Positions 16,170 through 25,538 of a DNA stretch of 36,875 nt are shown piece after piece. The first letter of the stretch is position 1, and each line of letters opens with the position of its first letter. A program made the translations under genes and the position numbers. Source of the stretch: Zhenhengia yiwuensis (GTDB lineage: Bacteria > Bacillota > Clostridia > Lachnospirales > Cellulosilyticaceae); NCBI RefSeq assembly GCF_014384995.1, contig NZ_JACRSY010000031.1:1-36875 (forward strand), given 5' to 3'. Under the pieces are notes generated by a model. The model had not been told where the DNA came from, searched no databases, and saw only the letters and a program-made list of their open reading frames with translations.

Positions 16170-16349
16170 TTAATGTTTAGATACTATATAAATTCTTTTA
16201 CTTATATAATAGGATATGATAAAACAGATTATACCTAGTGTCAAACATCCTAAAATAATAGCACTATGATGTGTATTTACAACAATTAGTGTACCCAATC
16301 CAATTATTACAGGAAGTATAACAGTAATCCTCTTTGATTTCTTATACAT
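16170..16349 (-). CDS. 59-aa two-helix membrane protein
   Basis: ATG at 16347-16349 to TAA at 16170-16172. The product begins MYKKSKR, then has two hydrophobic helices (ITVILPVIIGLGTLIVV and AIILGCLTLGIICFIISYY) joined by NTHHS, and ends with SKRIYIVSKH. Basic residues flank both helices, as in real membrane proteins with both ends inside. The stop lies directly before a good terminator, which supports transcription of this strand. The ribosome binding site is weak: AGGATAG is about 15 nt from the ATG. Family not recognised; function unknown. Confidence 0.6.
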   Translation of the reverse strand: MYKKSKRITVILPVIIGLGTLIVVNTHHSAIILGCLTLGIICFIISYYISKRIYIVSKH

Positions 16350-16563
16350 TTTGATTATTAAAAGCTATCCTACGTATAATAAATCCTTATACATTTTATA
16401 CGATACAGATTGTGCATACGTTCTCTGATATTGTAAACACCTTTCAATATTACTTTTTTACATATTTTTTTATAACATTTTACTTTATCTACAAAAAAAC
16501 TAGAATAATATCATTCTACTTTTAAGTAATGACTATGTCCTAGCTTTTAAAAACTTAATTAAT
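16350..16563. other. Intergenic region between the 59-aa gene and the xyl operon
   Basis: AT-rich. It holds the weak terminator at the end of the xyl operon and presumably the promoter of the 59-aa gene. No further ORF is supported. Confidence 0.5.
16499..16546 (-). terminator. Possible xyl operon terminator
   Basis: CTAG arms and an inner TCATTACT-type stem with a 2-nt bulge form an imperfect hairpin, followed by a run of seven Ts on the minus strand. It lies about 15 bp after the GH3 stop codon. Confidence 0.45.
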
Positions 16564-19155
16564 TTATTTTACACAGAATGTAGCTTTAAGAGGTAAGTCT
16601 TGTGAATGTGCACCTACCATTACTTCAAATTCACCACTTTCAACAAGCCATTCAAATTTAGGATTTAAAACTCTAAGTTGCCTTTCACCTAATTTAAATG
16701 TAACTGTCTTCGTTTGTCCTGAATCTAAACCTATTCTTTCAAAACCAGCAAGTTCTTTATATGGGCGTACTACACTACTAAATTTGTCATGAATATAAAG
16801 TTGTGGAACATCCTCACCATAGCATGTGCCTGTATTGGTTACATCAATAGATACCTCCAAAATCTCATCAGCTGTAATCGTATCTGACGACAGTCTTAGA
16901 TTGCTATATTCAAAGTTTGTGTAACTTAGACCAAATCCAAATGGGTAAAGAGGATTCCAATCCATCTCTACATATTTTGTTGCACCAAATGGACGACGGT
17001 TGTAGTGAACTGGAATTTGACCTACGGATTTAGGAAAAGAAATTGGTAAACGCCCTGCTGGATTCGTATCGCCAAAGAGTACTTTAGCAAGAGCATGACC
17101 TCCTTGTTCGCCAATATGCCATGCTTCAATAATTGCTGGAAGATGTTCAGCTTCCCATGTAATAGATAGTGGACGTCCATTTTGAAGGACAAGTACCACG
17201 GGGGTTCCTGTTTCATAGATTTTTTTTACGAGTTCTAGTTGTCTTCCAGGAAGATTCAAATCTGCTCTATCTAAATTCTCACCACAAGTTTCTTCACTAT
17301 CTCCCACTGCCACAATGGCTACATCAGCTTGTTTAGCCACTAAAACAGCCTGTTCCATATCATCGTTACCCATATTATAACCAAAGATTACTCTTACGCC
17401 TCTTTGATCATTTATAAATTCTATTTGGACGTTATATTCCTTACCTGCTTCAAAGAAGAACGGCTTCATTGTGGTGGCCTCTTTATCGCCCCATCCATCT
17501 ACAACAAGTTCTTCATTAATCCAAAGGCGCATACTGTCCATACTGCTTAAACCGATAGAGCCTTCAAATGTTTGCGTCGGCGCAAGTACACCTGTCCATC
17601 TTACTGCAAATCTATCTGCATTTACCCCTTCAGCAGGCTTTGTATAAATCCAGTTAAAATTAATTTGTGTATCATTTCTTATCACAATTGGCTCACCTTC
17701 AAAATTATGGGCATTGAAATATTCTGCCTTAAGACCTGGGTTACCTTTATGATCTTTTAACCATGTAGCAGGAATAGGCATTGTTTCAAATTCTAAAATA
17801 TCACACCCCTTAGCATATAAAACTTTTGTATCTTCAGACACTACCGCTTGAATGCCATCTAATAAGGTTACTGCCCCTAAGCAAGATTTTGTTGGTGCAC
17901 TATAATCTCCAAAGCGTGGCACTGCAACACTAGGTCCAATGACTGCAATGGTTTTTAAATCTTTTTTTAGTGGCAATGTATGATGAGCATTTTTAAGAAG
18001 ACAAATTGCTTTTTCTGCTACTTCAAGGGCTAAGTCAACATGCTCCTGACAATGAACTACTGACTTAGATAACGCTTCATCTGTATAAGGATTTTCAAAG
18101 AGCCCCAGCATAAACTTAACTCTTAGAACGCGGCTAACCGATAAATCCACCACCTCTTCTTTTAATTCTCCTTCTTTAACAAGACTTATTAAAGTATCTT
18201 GGTAAAAATCATGTGAGAAATCATAAAGCTGCATATCAACCCCAGCCTCAATCGCCATACGAATAGCCTCTCGCTGCGTTGGTGCTACATAATGACATCT
18301 ATGTAACATGGTAATAGCTGTCATATCCGCACGCACAAATCCTCTCATGCCGAAATCGCCTCGTAATACATCTGTTAGTAAATGACGGTCACCAGCTACT
18401 GGAATACCATCAATAGAATTATAAGAACACATTGTATTTAATGCTCCAGCTTTAAATGCTGCTTCAAATACTGGTAAACAGTAAAACTCATGTTCATGTT
18501 TCCCCATCATAGCAGGTGCACAGTTTAAACCACCTGTAGGTGCACCATAACCAGAGAAATGCTTAACTTCAGCTATAATGGTGTCATTTCTACTTAAGTC
18601 ATCACCTTGTAGCCCTCTTACCATTTCCTCTGCAAAACGAGAAGCTAAGTATGTATCCTCTCCATAAGCTTCTTCAACACGGCCCCATCTTGGGTCACGT
18701 GCTAGGTCCAGAACCGGCGACCATGTTTCATGAACACCTAAGCTTCTACACTCTCTAGCAATAGCATGCCCTTGTCTAAAACCTAACTCAGGTGAAAAAG
18801 TAGAAGCGAGTGCAATCTGTTGTGGAAAGACTGTACACTCAGGCCAAATTAATCCATGTAAGGCTTCTTCACTAAATAAAATCGGAATAGGAAGTCTAGA
18901 AGCCTCTAAGGCTGCTTTTTGAATCTTATTATTCAGATGAGCACTTGAATACCTATTTTGCAAACACCCTATACCTACATCCCCACATACTTCCATCAAC
19001 TTATCAAAATCAAAATCATCTTTGTCATCTTTAAACTCGTTATTTGAATAAATATCTAATTGTCTTACCTTTTCCTCCAAAGTCATTCTAGATATAAGAT
19101 CTTGAATTCTTGCTTCAATATGGAGTGTGCTGTCTTGAAATGGATACTGTATCAT
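16564..19155 (-). CDS. GH3 glycosidase with PA14 domain (cytoplasmic beta-xylosidase/glucosidase)
   Basis: 863 aa. The GH3 N-terminal barrel (about 20-350) contains KHFSGYG and RGFVRADMTAI. Asp277 is the expected nucleophile, in RAD rather than the common SDW. A second GH3 domain (about 385-760) is interrupted by a PA14 insertion (about 473-594), and a fibronectin-III-like domain ends the protein (about 780-860). This is the layout of PA14-containing beta-glucosidases and xylosidases. There is no signal peptide, so it should act on imported oligosaccharides. It lies 11 bp after xylB as the last gene of the xyl operon, which favours xylo-oligosaccharides; beta-glucosidase activity is equally possible from sequence. 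Confidence 0.9.
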   Translation of the reverse strand: MIQYPFQDSTLHIEARIQDLISRMTLEEKVRQLDIYSNNEFKDDKDDFDFDKLMEVCGDVGIGCLQNRYSSAHLNNKIQKAALEASRLPIPILFSEEALHGLIWPECTVFPQQIALASTFSPELGFRQGHAIARECRSLGVHETWSPVLDLARDPRWGRVEEAYGEDTYLASRFAEEMVRGLQGDDLSRNDTIIAEVKHFSGYGAPTGGLNCAPAMMGKHEHEFYCLPVFEAAFKAGALNTMCSYNSIDGIPVAGDRHLLTDVLRGDFGMRGFVRADMTAITMLHRCHYVAPTQREAIRMAIEAGVDMQLYDFSHDFYQDTLISLVKEGELKEEVVDLSVSRVLRVKFMLGLFENPYTDEALSKSVVHCQEHVDLALEVAEKAICLLKNAHHTLPLKKDLKTIAVIGPSVAVPRFGDYSAPTKSCLGAVTLLDGIQAVVSEDTKVLYAKGCDILEFETMPIPATWLKDHKGNPGLKAEYFNAHNFEGEPIVIRNDTQINFNWIYTKPAEGVNADRFAVRWTGVLAPTQTFEGSIGLSSMDSMRLWINEELVVDGWGDKEATTMKPFFFEAGKEYNVQIEFINDQRGVRVIFGYNMGNDDMEQAVLVAKQADVAIVAVGDSEETCGENLDRADLNLPGRQLELVKKIYETGTPVVLVLQNGRPLSITWEAEHLPAIIEAWHIGEQGGHALAKVLFGDTNPAGRLPISFPKSVGQIPVHYNRRPFGATKYVEMDWNPLYPFGFGLSYTNFEYSNLRLSSDTITADEILEVSIDVTNTGTCYGEDVPQLYIHDKFSSVVRPYKELAGFERIGLDSGQTKTVTFKLGERQLRVLNPKFEWLVESGEFEVMVGAHSQDLPLKATFCVK

Positions 19156-19166
19156 ACTTTTTCCTC

Positions 19167-20690
19167 CTATAACTTAGCTAGGTCTTTAAAATTTTCTTTA
19201 AGCGTTCTATACAAACCTTGGTAGGCTTTATAATACTTTTCATATACTTCTGTATTTGCCACAATAGGTTCTTGCTGTGATTTTTTATGAATAATCTTGT
19301 TACAAGCCTCTTCTACTGAAGAAAATAGTCCTGCTCCGACACCTGCTAGTATTGCCGCACCAAGTGCAGGACCCTCATCAGCAGTTAGGGTTTGAACATT
19401 ACAGTCAAAATTATCACTTAACATTTGTCTCCAAAATCTACTTTTACCGCCTCCACCACATGCTATCATTTCATCTACTGAATAGCCCATCTCCAAAATA
19501 ATCCCTAGACAATCTTTAAGAGAATACGTTACACCTTCCATTACAGCACGTATAAAATCTTTTTTTGTATGTACTGACGATATACCAAAGAATACGCCTC
19601 TACAATTTGGGTCAAGATGAGGTGTACGCTCTCCATTCAAATAAGGTAAGTACAGTAACTTGTGTGCACCTATAGGAGACTGATTTGCCATTTGGGTCAT
19701 TATTTCATAAACATCTTCCCCCTTCTCATCTGCCTGAAATTTTATTTCCTCACACATTTGATCTTTAAGCCATCTTAAAGATAGCCCCGCCGCTTGTGTA
19801 ACTCCCATCACATGCCAAGCTCCTGGTACTGCAGCACAAAAGGTATGCACTCCCCCCTTTGGGTCAATATTGATTTGTGAGGTATGGGCAAAGACTACAC
19901 CTGATGTTCCAATGGTCACAAAAGCCTTTCCATCTGAAACTACCCCTGTGCCTACAGCAGCCGCTGCATTATCTCCTGCTCCGCCCACAACAATCGTACC
20001 AGCCTTAAGGTGAGTCAGTGCTGCTACTTCCTCCATTACAGTCCCTGTTACTTCTTGCGATTCATAGACCTTTGGTAAAAACTCCTTATCAATAGAAAGC
20101 TTTTCTAAAATTTCATCTGACCAACAACGTTTTCTCACATCTAAAAGCCCTGTTCCGCTAGCATCTGATACTTCTGTTGCAAATATACCCGTTAACTTAT
20201 AACGAATAAAATCTTTAGGCAGTAGCATATGCTTACATCTGTTATAGTTTTCGCTTTCATTTTCTCTTACCCATAAAATTTTAGAAGCCATAAACCCTGT
20301 AAGAGGCGGATTGGCTGCAATTTCAATATGTCTTTCTTTGCCTACCAAACGATTAATCTCTTCACACTGCCTAGCCGTCCTTTGGTCACACCAAATAATA
20401 GCATTTCTAATCACCTGACCTTTTTCATCCAACATGACAAGGCCATGCATCTGTCCTGAAAGGCCAATACCTACAATCTGCTCATTCTCTACTTCTGATA
20501 ATGTCACAACTTCTTGAATTGTATCTTTTGTAGCCTCCCACCAATCTATAGGATCTTGTTCTGCCCACCCATTTTGAGGGGTATAAAGAGGATATTCCTT
20601 TGTACTAGAAGCCACTACATTTCCATCTGTATCAAAAAGTATTGTTTTGGTGCCTGATGTCCCTATATCAATTCCTAAAAGATACTTCAT
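19167..20690 (-). CDS. xylB: Xylulokinase
   Basis: 507 aa FGGY-family kinase: N-terminal LGIDIGTSGTKTILFD phosphate loop, GWAEQDPIDWW, IGLSGQMHGLV (about 78-88), and the catalytic Asp in GGAGDNAAAAVGTG (about 235-248). The C-terminal ACGGGGKSRFWRQMLSD binds ATP. It phosphorylates D-xylulose to xylulose 5-phosphate for the pentose phosphate or phosphoketolase route. SGQMHG is the usual xylulokinase form of this motif. The length is typical. It lies 9 bp after xylA and 11 bp before the GH3 gene, all in one direction, so it is almost certainly co-transcribed with them. Confidence 0.95.
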   Translation of the reverse strand: MKYLLGIDIGTSGTKTILFDTDGNVVASSTKEYPLYTPQNGWAEQDPIDWWEATKDTIQEVVTLSEVENEQIVGIGLSGQMHGLVMLDEKGQVIRNAIIWCDQRTARQCEEINRLVGKERHIEIAANPPLTGFMASKILWVRENESENYNRCKHMLLPKDFIRYKLTGIFATEVSDASGTGLLDVRKRCWSDEILEKLSIDKEFLPKVYESQEVTGTVMEEVAALTHLKAGTIVVGGAGDNAAAAVGTGVVSDGKAFVTIGTSGVVFAHTSQINIDPKGGVHTFCAAVPGAWHVMGVTQAAGLSLRWLKDQMCEEIKFQADEKGEDVYEIMTQMANQSPIGAHKLLYLPYLNGERTPHLDPNCRGVFFGISSVHTKKDFIRAVMEGVTYSLKDCLGIILEMGYSVDEMIACGGGGKSRFWRQMLSDNFDCNVQTLTADEGPALGAAILAGVGAGLFSSVEEACNKIIHKKSQQEPIVANTEVYEKYYKAYQGLYRTLKENFKDLAKL

Positions 20691-20699
20691 ATTGTCCTC

Positions 20700-22013
20700 C
20701 TATTTAAACAAGATAGTGTTAAAAATACTTTCTAATAATTCTTGTCTACCACTTTCTACTTTAGTCTCACCCTTTTCAAGTATATAAGCTTCTAGGCTTT
20801 CAAGAGTCGCCCTATCTTCTACAATCTCCTTTCCAATACCATAAGTGTAACTTTCATAGCGCTTTGTTACAAAATTTTCTATCCTACCATCTTCTAAAAT
20901 CTCATAAGCCTTAATCAAACCTAGTGCAAAAGTATCCATGCCACTTATATAAGCATAGACAATATCCTCAAAATCAAAGGAAGGTCTTCTGACTTTTGCA
21001 TCAAAGTTAAGACCACCCTTTGTAAAACCGCCTGCTTTAATCACTTCTAACATACATAGAGTTGCGCTTTGTACATCTGTTGGAAATTGGTCTGTATCCC
21101 ACCCTAGATGCGGGTCTCCTTGATTGGCATCAATACTCCCAAAAACATCATTAATACGTGCTACCGCTAGTTCATGTTCAAAAGTATGACCTGCAAGTGT
21201 GGCATGATTTGCTTCAATGTTCACTTTAAAATCTTTATCTAGTCCATATTTTCTAAGGAATGCAAGCACTGTTGCTGTGTCAAAATCATATTGATGTTTC
21301 ATAGGTTCTTTAGGTTTTGGCTCAATATAGAAATCACCTGTAAAACCATGATTTCTACCATATGCTACGGCCATATGCATAAGACGTGCCATATTATCCA
21401 GTTCAAAACCCATATCTGTATTCAGAAGTGTTTCATACCCTTCTCTACCACCCCAAAATACATACCCTTGACCACCTAATCGAATCGTTGCATCTAATGC
21501 ATTTTTAATCTGGCTCGCAGCATAAGCAAAGCTATCTGCATGACAAGCAGTTCCCGCACCATGCATATATCTTGGATGACTAAAACAATTTGCTGTACCC
21601 CATAAAAGCTTTATACCTGTTTCTTTCATTTTTCCTTCAATATACGCTACCATCTCATGAAAATTGTTTCTTGTCTCTTCAAAATTTGTACCTTCAGGTG
21701 CAATATCTACATCATGAAAACAAAAATATTCAATGCCCATCTTACTCATAAATGTGAAGGCAGCATCTGCTTTAGCTTTTGCGATTGCCATCGGTTCTGT
21801 TTCCCCATAGGACCTATCCATGGTTACTCCCCCAAAAGGATCAGCACCCCCTGCACACATAGTATGCCAGTAACTCATAGCAAACTTTAAATGCTCTTTC
21901 ATCTTTTTGCCTTTAATCACTCTTTCAGCATCATAGTATTTATAGGAAAAAGGATTTTTAGAATCCGGCCCCTCATACTTAATTACTGGCATATCTTCAA
22001 AATAACTTTTCAT
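20700..22013 (-). CDS. xylA: Xylose isomerase
   Basis: 437 aa, the long (class II) type. It isomerises D-xylose to D-xylulose using two divalent metals. Seen: FCFHDVDIAPEG with the catalytic His-Asp, VFWGGREGYE, EPKPKEPMKHQYD with the metal-binding Glu, ANHATLAGHTFEHE, and DANQGDPHLGWDTDQFPTD with the metal-binding Asp residues. I place the start at ATG 22011-22013 (MKSYFEDMP): GGGGG lies about 8 nt upstream and family members begin here. A longer frame from ATG 22026-22028 would run through that site. It begins 15 bp after the regulator gene and is first of the xylA-xylB-GH3 run. Confidence 0.97.
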   Translation of the reverse strand: MKSYFEDMPVIKYEGPDSKNPFSYKYYDAERVIKGKKMKEHLKFAMSYWHTMCAGGADPFGGVTMDRSYGETEPMAIAKAKADAAFTFMSKMGIEYFCFHDVDIAPEGTNFEETRNNFHEMVAYIEGKMKETGIKLLWGTANCFSHPRYMHGAGTACHADSFAYAASQIKNALDATIRLGGQGYVFWGGREGYETLLNTDMGFELDNMARLMHMAVAYGRNHGFTGDFYIEPKPKEPMKHQYDFDTATVLAFLRKYGLDKDFKVNIEANHATLAGHTFEHELAVARINDVFGSIDANQGDPHLGWDTDQFPTDVQSATLCMLEVIKAGGFTKGGLNFDAKVRRPSFDFEDIVYAYISGMDTFALGLIKAYEILEDGRIENFVTKRYESYTYGIGKEIVEDRATLESLEAYILEKGETKVESGRQELLESIFNTILFK

Positions 22014-22028
22014 AATAATAACCCCCAT

Positions 22029-23051
22029 TTATAAATTTTCCACTATTTTAATTTCACTTTGTACAATGAACTGTTTGTTCTCTGGTACTTCTCCACTTAC
22101 AAGATAATTAAAAGCTGTGTGCACAGACTTATTGCCTTGAATAAAAGGCTGTTGGCAAATTGTAGCCTTAATTACTCCTTGCTTCATCATTTCAATAGTA
22201 GTAGGAATACTGTCACATGAAATAATCGTAATCTCATGCTCCCGCCCAAAAGAAAGAACTGCTCGGCACACACCATACACCCCTGCTGCTACCACAAAAA
22301 TGGCATCCATTTCAGGATGTTCGCTTAAAAGTTTATTCGTCACTTCAAAGGCTTTAATATCATCATCTTCCGTCTCTCCATAGCCTACTATCTTAAAATC
22401 AGGATATTTTTTCTTACAAACTTCTTTAAATCCCTTTATTCTTTCATTATGACCAAGTACTTTATTTGAACCCGTTAAGATGCCTATATGAGCTCTACCT
22501 CCTGTTAAAAGCCCTAACACACCACAAGCTGTCTGTCCACATCTTGTATAATTACTTCCTATGTAACACAGTCGTTTGCTATTTTCTATGTCTGTATTTA
22601 CTGTAATCACACATAAACCATCCTCTACTAATTCATCAATCTTAGTCGCGATAGCAGGTACACTAATTGGATTAATAATCAATGCATCTACCTTATCTTT
22701 TATTTCATCAATCAGTTGAAGCTGTCTGTAAACATTATAGCCCTTCATTGTTTTAATCTGCACTGTTACACCATAGTCTTGTAATTCTTTTTCAGCACTC
22801 TGCACACCTCTTATCACATCATCAAAGAAAGCATTGCCCTCCGCAATGAGGATCAGTCCTATTGTAAGAGCCTTTTTCCTTATAGCAAGCTGCTTCCCTG
22901 CCATATTAGGGGTATAGCCTAATTGATTTGCTATTTCTCTAATTCTTATTTCGGTTTCTTTTTTTACCCTACCACGGTTATTAAGCACCCTATCTACAGT
23001 CCCCCTTGATACACCGCATAGGTCAGCGATTTTGTTAATGGTTACTGCCAT
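22029..23051 (-). CDS. LacI-family regulator, probably of the xyl operon
   Basis: 340 aa. The N-terminal LacI helix-turn-helix is clear (TINKIADLCGVSRGTVDRVLNN, hinge LGYTPNMAGKQLA). The rest is a periplasmic-binding-protein-type sensor domain, closest in style to ribose-binding proteins (Peripla_BP_4): ALIINPIS, VITVNTDI, GHNERIKGFKE. It is the first gene of the operon, 15 bp before xylA, so it probably controls its own expression as well. The inducer is likely xylose or a xylo-oligosaccharide, from context only. It differs from the ROK-type XylR of Bacillus. ATG has GAGGG about 8 nt upstream. Candidate operator at 23090-23105. Confidence 0.9.
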   Translation of the reverse strand: MAVTINKIADLCGVSRGTVDRVLNNRGRVKKETEIRIREIANQLGYTPNMAGKQLAIRKKALTIGLILIAEGNAFFDDVIRGVQSAEKELQDYGVTVQIKTMKGYNVYRQLQLIDEIKDKVDALIINPISVPAIATKIDELVEDGLCVITVNTDIENSKRLCYIGSNYTRCGQTACGVLGLLTGGRAHIGILTGSNKVLGHNERIKGFKEVCKKKYPDFKIVGYGETEDDDIKAFEVTNKLLSEHPEMDAIFVVAAGVYGVCRAVLSFGREHEITIISCDSIPTTIEMMKQGVIKATICQQPFIQGNKSVHTAFNYLVSGEVPENKQFIVQSEIKIVENL

Positions 23052-23089
23052 CTCTCATCCCTCTCCCTGTATTGAGTTCCTTGCTAACG

Positions 23090-23105
23090 GTGTGCCCCAG
23101 CACAC
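23090..23105. promoter_or_regulatory. Candidate operator of the LacI-type xyl regulator
   Basis: GTGTGC-CCCA-GCACAC is a perfect inverted repeat. It lies about 12-27 bp downstream of the operon's -10 box and 39 bp before the regulator's start codon, a position suited to autorepression. GCACAC recurs twice as a direct repeat at 23247-23252 and 23255-23260, upstream of the promoter, which could be an auxiliary site. Confidence 0.6.
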
Positions 23106-23116
23106 TTCTTACCTTA

Positions 23117-23145
23117 ATAGTAATCGTCTATTTTTTCAACGTCAA
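23117..23145 (-). promoter_or_regulatory. xyl operon promoter
   Basis: On the minus strand TTGACG (23140-23145), a 17-bp spacer and TACTAT (23117-23122) form a good sigma-A-type promoter 66 bp upstream of the regulator gene. Confidence 0.7.
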
Positions 23146-23314
23146 TTAATTTTTGTATAAAACTCACAAATATCACTTTTTTCTTGCATATTAATCGTAT
23201 ATTCTATCTAATTTGTTATAAAACTATTACTTTCTTACAAACCAATGCACACAGGCACACTTTTTAAAGTATGCTACCTCATTATCCTTTTCTACTCACC
23301 TGAGGAACAAAAAA

Positions 23315-23366
23315 AGCCATCCTAAAGAGACTGCCTCCCCCTTAATGGCAGCTCTTTAGAATGACT
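23315..23366 (-). terminator. Distal terminator after the PHP phosphatase gene
   Basis: Arms 23315-23329 and 23352-23366 pair over 15 bp, with two G-U pairs that form only in minus-strand RNA. Another 5-bp stem (23331-23335 with 23347-23351) lies inside. Seven Ts follow on the minus strand. It is about 150 nt after the gene's stop codon, so the transcript has a long 3' tail. Confidence 0.85.
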
Positions 23367-23519
23367 TTTAGTGTGGTAGATGTATGAAATAAAGTAATCG
23401 CTTATCCTTTATTTTTATAAGCTTTTTGCATAGCCCTCAGAATAGAGAGCTTCTATGCATAGCCCCTAAGGGTGAAAATAACTCGAAAAAATTAACGCAT
23501 CCAGCAATCTTTTTTCTTC
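23367..23519 (-). other. Long 3' tail of the PHP gene, or a separate small RNA
   Basis: No ORF is supported. TGCATAGCCC occurs twice (23427-23436 and 23456-23465). GCATAG and CTATGC can pair around 23428-23458 to form a small hairpin. With the strong distal terminator, this stretch could be a structured 3' UTR or an independent RNA on the minus strand; no promoter is evident. Confidence 0.35.
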
Positions 23520-24299
23520 TTATCTTATTATCTCAAACTTTTTATGAAGTCCATATGTACTTGCAATCTTATATCCTTCTTCAATATTTGAGATAATATC
23601 AGATGGCTTATGTGCATCTGAATTAGCGAGTACCTCTATATCATAATGACCTGCTAATTCCCAGAAGCCATGCAGTGGATACATACGTCTTACACCTTGC
23701 TCTGTTGTAATTTCTGGTTTACGAAGACCATATCCATTCACTTCAAGTGGCATATGGTAAGCCTTTGCCGCTTCTATAATATATTTAGAGGCAGCTAGAG
23801 CTTCTTCATCCCAATTTAAATAAAAAGTTCCAAATACATCAGGATGGGCTACAAAAGTAAAGAGGCCTGTCTCCATGCCTTTTACAAGATAATCTGCATA
23901 AAGTCTTAACTCTTCTTTTAAACTTTTTACTTCTCCCCTCAAATTCCATGGAGAAGTTCCAAAGATTTGATGGCCTGCTAATATAAGATAGTCTGCTTCG
24001 TGTTGTCCTAATAACACTTCTTTATAGAATTCATGGTACTCTTTCAAATACTCACATTCAAATCCTTTTAAGATTTTGATTTCCTTATATTTTTCTTTGG
24101 CTTCATCTATTTCTTTACAGTATGCTTCAAGCTCCTCATATGCCATACGTACCTTGAGCCAATGACTATCATTTGGAAAAGGTGTATGGTCAGACATCCC
24201 CAGTACTTGTACATCATTTTCTATAGCTGCTTGTACATAATCTTCTACAGTTCCCACTGCATGCTTACATCTATAAGTATGTGTATGATAATTTTTCAT
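23520..24299 (-). CDS. PHP-family phosphatase (histidinol-phosphatase-like, HisK type)
   Basis: 259 aa. The PHP metal-binding signature runs through the protein: YHTHTYRCKH at the N-terminus, GMSDHTPFP (about 34-42), GFECEYL, AGHQIFG, FVAHPDVFG and the C-terminal LANSDAHKP. It most resembles HisK-type histidinol phosphatases, which remove phosphate from L-histidinol phosphate in histidine synthesis. No other his gene is nearby, so the substrate may differ; related PHP enzymes act on other phosphate esters. ATG has GAGGGG upstream. It is transcribed alone. Confidence 0.8.
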   Translation of the reverse strand: MKNYHTHTYRCKHAVGTVEDYVQAAIENDVQVLGMSDHTPFPNDSHWLKVRMAYEELEAYCKEIDEAKEKYKEIKILKGFECEYLKEYHEFYKEVLLGQHEADYLILAGHQIFGTSPWNLRGEVKSLKEELRLYADYLVKGMETGLFTFVAHPDVFGTFYLNWDEEALAASKYIIEAAKAYHMPLEVNGYGLRKPEITTEQGVRRMYPLHGFWELAGHYDIEVLANSDAHKPSDIISNIEEGYKIASTYGLHKKFEIIR

Positions 24300-24366
24300 T
24301 TTATAACCCCTCTAATCTATTTTTTAATATGCTTTTTTAATTATTATACACCATAATGGGAGTCAA

Positions 24367-25500
24367 TTAAATTTCCTTCTTCTTTTTATAAATATAACTA
24401 CAGATAAGCGCTGTAATTGGAGATACAATAACTAATCCTATACAGCCTACAAAAGTATGTAGAACCTCTGACGCAATAGACTTGGAGTTTAAAATACTAA
24501 TCATAGGTGTACCTTGTGCCATATATACCATCATGACTGCAATAAAACTTCCCATATAGGCAAGTAAAAGTGTTGTAGCCTGTGAGCCTACTACAGACTT
24601 TCCAATATTCATACCAGACTGTAGAATCTCTCTTACTGAAAGGTCTGGCTTTTTTTCTACTACTTCATCTAATGCTGCTGAAATATCTACAGCTAAATCT
24701 ATCATGGCGCCTGAACAAGCTAGATAAATAGATGCTTGATAAATAAGGGTTAAATTAAGATGCTCAAAGCCTGCATAAAGCAATGATTCTGACCACTGCA
24801 TAACTGTCCCATCTATTCTAAATAAATAACCAAAACCTACTGCCAGTAAACAGGTTATAATCGAAGCTACACCTGATCCTAATATGGCACAATAAGCTTT
24901 CTTTGTAAAACCTGCCACTAAAATTAAAGTTACTACTGCCATCGTTACACCTATACAAAGTCCTACAAGCATAGGATGATACCCTTTTAATAAAAGAGGT
25001 ATAAGTACCTTCCATATACATAAAAGACTAAATACAAATGAAATAATAGTTCGCAGGCCAGTTGCTCCTGAAAATAATATTAAAACACCCATAAAAACCA
25101 GCACAATCAATAACTCTACGTTCAGTCTGTAATGATCCAACATATTTACAAAAAGAATATTTCCCTGCTCATCTTGCTCCACTAGTACTAGTGCCTTATC
25201 TCCTGGTGCAAACATTTTATCGAACTCTAGCTTACCATTTAAAAAGTTAACAGCTTCTACTACTTTTCCTTTATGATTACCTTGTAAGAGTTCTACCATA
25301 CATACCTGACTTCCTTGTTTTAAAAGTCCGTTATTATAAACAGTAGATTCATTCGTTTCAACTACCTTAGCTTTTACATTTTCTGCATTGACATAAAGTT
25401 GCTTTTCAAAACCTGTAGGTACCATAAGTAGTATGCCTATGACCACTAAACATACTAATGAAAAAATTACATTTTTATTTTTTAAATATTTTTGTATCAT
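24367..25500 (-). CDS. YibE/F-like membrane protein
   Basis: 377 aa. One N-terminal hydrophobic anchor is followed by an extracytoplasmic beta-rich domain (about 30-125, with KVVETNESTVYNNG and VEAVNFLNG). About seven transmembrane segments then follow, with the YibE/F (PF07907) blocks VFMGVLILFSGATGLRTIISF, ACSGAMIDLAVDISAALDEV and GSQATTLLLAYMGSF. The family is widespread in Firmicutes and thought to be a transporter, with no proven substrate. It begins 67 bp upstream of the PHP gene on the same strand, so read-through between them is possible. The ribosome binding site is weak. Confidence 0.85.
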   Translation of the reverse strand: MIQKYLKNKNVIFSLVCLVVIGILLMVPTGFEKQLYVNAENVKAKVVETNESTVYNNGLLKQGSQVCMVELLQGNHKGKVVEAVNFLNGKLEFDKMFAPGDKALVLVEQDEQGNILFVNMLDHYRLNVELLIVLVFMGVLILFSGATGLRTIISFVFSLLCIWKVLIPLLLKGYHPMLVGLCIGVTMAVVTLILVAGFTKKAYCAILGSGVASIITCLLAVGFGYLFRIDGTVMQWSESLLYAGFEHLNLTLIYQASIYLACSGAMIDLAVDISAALDEVVEKKPDLSVREILQSGMNIGKSVVGSQATTLLLAYMGSFIAVMMVYMAQGTPMISILNSKSIASEVLHTFVGCIGLVIVSPITALICSYIYKKKKEI

Positions 25501-25538
25501 TTTCTAGTAACCTATCCTCTCTTAATTATCTCGAGCTA

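Noticed and set aside
23500..24300. Histidine biosynthesis operon
   Set aside because: Only the PHP-type phosphatase is present; the genes on either side are unrelated.
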